Shown: positions 33,535 to 36,711 of the stretch, piece by piece
Position numbering within the stretch: position 1 is the first letter of the stretch
Layout: each line of letters starts with the position of its first letter
Source of the DNA: an uncultured Monoglobus sp.
Lineage (GTDB): Bacteria; Bacillota; Clostridia; Monoglobales; Monoglobaceae
Reading direction: 5' to 3'
Assembly (NCBI GenBank): GCA_947624305.1
Contig: CANQKC010000030.1
Location: 1-36,711 of the forward strand
DNA: 36,711 bases
Made by a program: the position numbers and the translations under genes
The notes under the pieces: model-generated
What the model was told of the DNA's origin: nothing
The model's input: the letters and a program-made list of their open reading frames with translations, nothing else
The model's database searches: none

Positions 33535-34794
33535 TTATTCGGGAGCCTCCGTGTTTGTCGGATCCCCGCTCTCTATATCATAATCCAAATTTCCGTTTTT
33601 GTCAATCAGACTTTTGTCAATTTTCTTCTCAACGGCGATATTTTCCAGACACTCGTATGTGACTGTGACCTCGACCGAGTCTCCCAATATATTATGGTCG
33701 TTTGTTTTGTTTATTATTTCCGCGTTTTCGGGAATTTCCCTCTCGACCTCGGGGGTCAGCTCGGCGACTCCCATCTCCACCGCCTCGCGGGCGGTCCTGC
33801 GCTTTTCCTCGAGCGTATATTCGCGGAACGTTTTGCGGGCGCCGCCGAACTCCGCGCCGATTTTCGGGACCGTGAATGTCTTTTCCCGACGTTCCTCGTC
33901 AAAGCCGTCCGGCTCCATTGCCGCCGTGTAAAGATCGAACTCGCGCCCGAACAGCGTCACAGCGTAAAGCTTTTTCTCGTTCCCGGTATAGACCTTTTCG
34001 GTGTAATTCAGCGGATATTCGCGGCTCGCGCTGTACTCGGTCGAGGCGAAAACGTCGCCGTAGGCGTGGACTAGCCTGTAACCGCCGTAAACGCTGTCCA
34101 TTACTCCGCTGACAAGCACGTCGCCCGCGCGGACGCCGTCGCCCCTTTTGACCATGGTCTGGCCCTGCTTGACCTCAAGCCGCGCGATCACGCCGTCCTT
34201 CGCCGCAACGAGGCTGCATTCCTCGTCGGTGATATGCGGCACGCTCTCGCTGTCAAGCCGCTCCGCGATCTCGATATACACCCTCGAGCCGCGGACGTTC
34301 ACGCCGACCCATGCCAGCTCGTCGTTTTTCATGATCATCTCGTTGCGAACCTCGTCGGGTTCGATCTTCCCCGCATCCGCGCCTATCCTGACCCCGCATT
34401 CCTTGAGCTGCTCTCTGAGCAGTTCCTCAGGCACCCTTTCGTTCCCGACAATGTCAACGTTCATCACGCGGGTCGAGGTCAGATATAGTATGAATATAAA
34501 CAAAGCGATCCCCACGATCGCCGGCACGGTCCTGCGCCTGTATCGGCGCAGCACAAAAGGCAGGCCGCGCCGCTCCGCGATGCGCGGGCGCGCTCCCGTT
34601 ATCCTCGCCACATCGCGCAGCAGGCAAAAATCCCGCGCCGCGATCCTGCAGGTGAAGACTCCGCCCTCCGAGCTCACGTCCCACAGTCTTATGCCGCGGC
34701 GGACGCAGATATTCACGAACCGCTCCGGGAACCCGCCGCCGATTGTTATGACGAGGCAGCCCCTTAAATAGTTCAGTATTCGAATGAAAAGCAT
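33535..34794 (-). CDS. yqfD: sporulation protein YqfD (SpoIV-like)
   Basis: This is a 419-aa sporulation membrane protein. The N-terminal part (about 1-85; YLRGCLVITIGGGFPERFVN, RRGIRLWDV) and a single membrane segment (about 90-112; AIVGIALFIFILYLTSTRVM) precede a large extracytoplasmic domain with CGVRIGADAGKI, VYIEIAER, VKQGQTMVKRGDGVRAGDVL. In B. subtilis YqfD is in the mother-cell sigma-E regulon and is required for engulfment-stage events. It overlaps the end of yqfC by 22 bases. Confidence 0.94.
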   Translation of the reverse strand: MLFIRILNYLRGCLVITIGGGFPERFVNICVRRGIRLWDVSSEGGVFTCRIAARDFCLLRDVARITGARPRIAERRGLPFVLRRYRRRTVPAIVGIALFIFILYLTSTRVMNVDIVGNERVPEELLREQLKECGVRIGADAGKIEPDEVRNEMIMKNDELAWVGVNVRGSRVYIEIAERLDSESVPHITDEECSLVAAKDGVIARLEVKQGQTMVKRGDGVRAGDVLVSGVMDSVYGGYRLVHAYGDVFASTEYSASREYPLNYTEKVYTGNEKKLYAVTLFGREFDLYTAAMEPDGFDEERREKTFTVPKIGAEFGGARKTFREYTLEEKRRTAREAVEMGVAELTPEVEREIPENAEIINKTNDHNILGDSVEVTVTYECLENIAVEKKIDKSLIDKNGNLDYDIESGDPTNTEAPE

Positions 34795-35069
34795 TTAAAC
34801 CTCCCGGTTATGTAAAGAAATTCCTCGGTCATGGTCTTAAGCTCCATGTTTTTGCCGGTTATGCTCACGTTGACCGCCTTGCACTTTATCCGTATGATCT
34901 CATCGCCGTATTCAATTATTCCGGCGTAGTTCTCGATTGTCAGCTCGCGGTCGCCGACCATGGTGACAAGCGGCATGCCCAGCACAATGTTTTTCGATAT
35001 GTCCACCGCGTCCGCGATCTTTTCCTTGAGCGTGGGAGCCTCGTCCCTTTCGCGCCGCCTTTTAGCCAT
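34773..35069 (-). CDS. yqfC: sporulation protein YqfC
   Basis: This is a 98-aa protein of the YabP/YqfC family, with the core LVTMVGDRELTIENYAGIIE and YGDEIIRIKCKAVNVSITGK. It is the first gene of the yqfC-yqfD-phoH-ybeY-dgkA-era operon and probably acts with YqfD during sporulation. The start at 35069 follows GGTGGGACT, a moderate ribosome site. A TATAAT at 35092-35097 (minus) may be its -10, but no convincing sigma-E element was found. Confidence 0.93.
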   Translation of the reverse strand: MAKRRRERDEAPTLKEKIADAVDISKNIVLGMPLVTMVGDRELTIENYAGIIEYGDEIIRIKCKAVNVSITGKNMELKTMTEEFLYITGRFKCFSFEY

Positions 35070-35120
35070 TCAGTCCCACCCGTTCCGCAATATTATAAAC
35101 TATACATATGACGGTCAGCT

Positions 35121-35148
35121 AAAAAAAAGAACCACCTTTCGGTGGTTC
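35121..35148 (-). terminator. terminator of pfkA
   Basis: Minus-strand GAACCACC and GGTGGTTC with a GAAA loop (35129-35148) followed by eight U residues (complement of 35121-35128). It lies just after the pfkA stop and separates it from yqfC. Confidence 0.92.
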
Positions 35149-35155
35149 CGGAGTT

Positions 35156-36133
35156 TTATCTGTAACCGAGTTTTTTCGCAAGCGTCATGCGCTCTGTCGG
35201 CAGCGTCTTCTTGACCGCCAGGCCTTCTTTTATGTCAATGTCGGTGATCTGTCCGTTTTTCATGCAGACTATTCTGTTCTGCTTGCCCGCGATAAGCAGC
35301 TCAACCGCGTAGTTTCCCATTTCGGACGCTATTACGCGGTCGCGCACCGACGGGCTTCCGCCGCGCTGAACATGGCCGAGAATTGTCGCCCTCGACTCAA
35401 TGCCGGTCTTTTCCTCGATCTTTTTCGCCATTTCGATAACTCCGCCGACGCCCTCAGCCACAAGGACAATGAAGCGCTTTTCGCCGTTGGCCTTGCTGTG
35501 CATAATCGGCTTTAAGATATCCTCCTCAAACGACCACTTGATCTCGGGCACCAGTATAACGTCCGCGCCGCACGCAATTCCCACGTCAAGCGCCAGATAG
35601 CCCGCTGTCCTGCCCATGACCTCAATAACCGAGCAGCGCTCGTGGCTTTCGGTGGTGTCTTTTATGTTGTCGACCGCGCTTTTGATAGTGTTGAGACAGG
35701 TGTCATAGCCTATGGTGTACTCGCTGCAGCCGATGTCGTTGTCAATGGTTCCGGGAATGGCGATCGTGGGCAGACCCGCCTTGCACAGCCGCTCCGCGCC
35801 TCTGAACGAGCCGTCGCCGCCTATGACCACAAGGCCGTCAATGTTGAAAATTTTCGCCATTTCAACGCCTTTTTCGATAACGTCGTCACGCTTGAACTCA
35901 AGACAGCGCGCCGTCTGGAGTATCGTTCCGCCGCGCTGGAGAATGTTTGAAACATCATGGGGCTTCATCTTTTTCATCTCGGCCTTTATCAATCCGGAAT
36001 AGCCCCTCTTTATGCCAACCACGTCAAGACCGCTGTGGGCCGCGACCCTCACGACCGCTCTGATCGCCGCGTTCATTCCGGGCGCGTCGCCGCCCGATGT
36101 CAATACTCCGATTGTTTTGATTTTTCCTGCCAT
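35156..36133 (-). CDS. pfkA: ATP-dependent 6-phosphofructokinase
   Basis: PfkA phosphorylates fructose 6-phosphate in glycolysis. The 325-aa protein has the ATP-site GVLTSGGDAPGMNAAIRA, VVIGGDGSFRGA, the substrate motif GTIDNDIGCSEYTIGYDT, EVMGRTAGYLAL and LGHVQRGGSPSVRDR. The Gly after TSGGD-x-PG (GGDGS motif) is consistent with ATP rather than pyrophosphate use. TTGGAGGAA precedes the ATG. It is monocistronic with its own terminator. Confidence 0.97.
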   Translation of the reverse strand: MAGKIKTIGVLTSGGDAPGMNAAIRAVVRVAAHSGLDVVGIKRGYSGLIKAEMKKMKPHDVSNILQRGGTILQTARCLEFKRDDVIEKGVEMAKIFNIDGLVVIGGDGSFRGAERLCKAGLPTIAIPGTIDNDIGCSEYTIGYDTCLNTIKSAVDNIKDTTESHERCSVIEVMGRTAGYLALDVGIACGADVILVPEIKWSFEEDILKPIMHSKANGEKRFIVLVAEGVGGVIEMAKKIEEKTGIESRATILGHVQRGGSPSVRDRVIASEMGNYAVELLIAGKQNRIVCMKNGQITDIDIKEGLAVKKTLPTERMTLAKKLGYR

Positions 36134-36518
36134 TTATATTCCTCCAATTTTTGTATGCTTCCAAATTCCGCACGCGCGGATATAATTATTTCAAGTTCAT
36201 ATAAATTCAACAATTTCCGATAATATTTTAATACATTTTGCCCAAAAGTGCAATATTAACCATTAACTAATATATTATGCGTTGATCGTGATTTTTTGTA
36301 CATTATTTATTCACATGCGCGCAAAAACGCCGCAATACCCAAGGAGCGGAACTGCCGCGGCCCGCATATGTCGGCTCCGTCTGCGCCGCGTCTTTCCGAA
36401 ATACATCGAACGCATTCAAGTAATTCGAAGTGAAAAATATCAAATTTAGTAAACGGGGGGGGGTAATTGTTCACTTTTATATATAATAATATTTTTTTAA
36501 TAAATTTTTTATTACATA
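36134..36518. other. A/T-rich intergenic region upstream of pfkA
   Basis: No convincing gene. The first ~100 bases probably hold the pfkA promoter (minus), where only weak elements such as TTGTTG/AATAAT are seen. A G9 tract lies at 36455-36463. A 72-codon minus-strand frame (36307-36525) lacks a ribosome site and coding character. Confidence 0.5.
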
Positions 36519-36547
36519 TTGACATATATAAGTAAAGGTGATATAAT
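36519..36547 (+). promoter_or_regulatory. consensus sigma-A promoter at the right edge
   Basis: TTGACA (36519-36524), a 17-bp spacer and TATAAT (36542-36547) match the sigma-A consensus exactly. It points right, out of the window. Confidence 0.85.
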
Positions 36548-36600
36548 ATTGCATAAATAATTAATAAATTTTATACTATTTCGGAAGAAGGCGTGTTTTT

Positions 36601-36654
36601 ATGAAGAATTTAATTGTTAAAAACAAGCGTTGGCAGGCAATGTCATTAAGTTAA
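36601..36654 (+). CDS. possible 17-aa leader peptide or broken gene start
   Basis: A 17-codon frame (MKNLIVKNKRWQAMSLS) begins about 47 bases after the expected transcript start, with a moderate GAAGAAGG site upstream. It may be a leader peptide, or the start of a gene with a frameshift (one extra A near 36648 would extend it ten codons). The window ends too soon to decide. Confidence 0.3.
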   Translation: MKNLIVKNKRWQAMSLS

Positions 36655-36688
36655 GAAAGACTAATAATGATTAAGTAGTATACAGGGA

Positions 36689-36711
36689 GAGTGAAAATTG
36701 CGATTTCACTC
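36689..36711 (+). other. perfect 8-bp hairpin at the window end
   Basis: GAGTGAAA (36689-36696) and TTTCACTC (36704-36711) pair across a 7-nt loop in the leader of the edge promoter. It could be part of an attenuator or an unrelated inverted repeat cut by the window edge. Confidence 0.45.

Noticed and set aside
36307..36525. 72-codon minus-strand open frame
   Set aside because: No ribosome site, runs through a homopolymer G tract and low-complexity A/T sequence.

Overview
The window looks like a chromosomal segment of a spore-forming, anaerobic-type Clostridia bacterium (Oscillospirales/Lachnospirales-like, probably uncultured) that degrades plant or host glycans. The evidence is the sporulation genes spoIIR, yqfC and yqfD, the Firmicutes-specific order yqfC-yqfD-phoH-ybeY-dgkA-era, Gram-positive AGGAGG-type ribosome binding sites, and secreted enzymes with typical Firmicutes signal peptides. 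No rRNA, tRNA, CRISPR array, transposase or phage gene was seen. Placement is inference from gene content only.

Layout. 1-3010: a VanRS/OmpR-type two-component pair. 3040-3390: a composite of intergenic palindromic repeats ending in a sigma-F-like promoter for spoIIR. 4038-12708: a glycan module made of a divergent MocR-type regulator and two tandem GH95 (alpha-L-fucosidase family) enzymes, the first without a signal peptide and the second secreted and multidomain. The same 25-bp-spaced direct repeat precedes both enzymes. 12889-15970: a low-molecular-weight tyrosine phosphatase coupled to a TetM/EF-G-like ribosomal GTPase that carries a C-terminal YacP/Rae1-like NYN ribonuclease domain. 16017-21062: exoA and tatD (minus) diverge from proA, an O-acetylhomoserine sulfhydrylase and a NYN-LOTUS protein (plus), with a nearly symmetric overlapping bidirectional promoter between them. 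21090-24578: a second two-component system with a DUF3783 gene, a DUF2508-like protein and a RelE-type toxin-antitoxin pair. 24640-27540: an accessory region with a possible terminated small RNA, another repeat island, a secreted Ig-like protein broken by a frameshift at a TA repeat, a large stem-forming leader and a 56-aa peptide. 27578-30655: cysK and a secreted pectate lyase. 30689-36133: era-dgkA-ybeY-phoH-yqfD-yqfC and pfkA. The right edge holds a strong promoter but no complete gene.

How it fits together. The GH95 pair and the PL1 lyase suggest processing of fucosylated or pectic polysaccharide outside and inside the cell. CysK and the MetY-like enzyme supply sulfur amino acids. The most novel-looking items are the translation-GTPase/Rae1-nuclease fusion, the MocR-type regulator that has lost its PLP lysine and sits beside duplicated operator-like repeats at glycosidase genes, the symmetric promoter, the TA-tract frameshift, and the structured leader before a small peptide. 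All functional calls come from reading the sequence and remembered family motifs; no database search was run.
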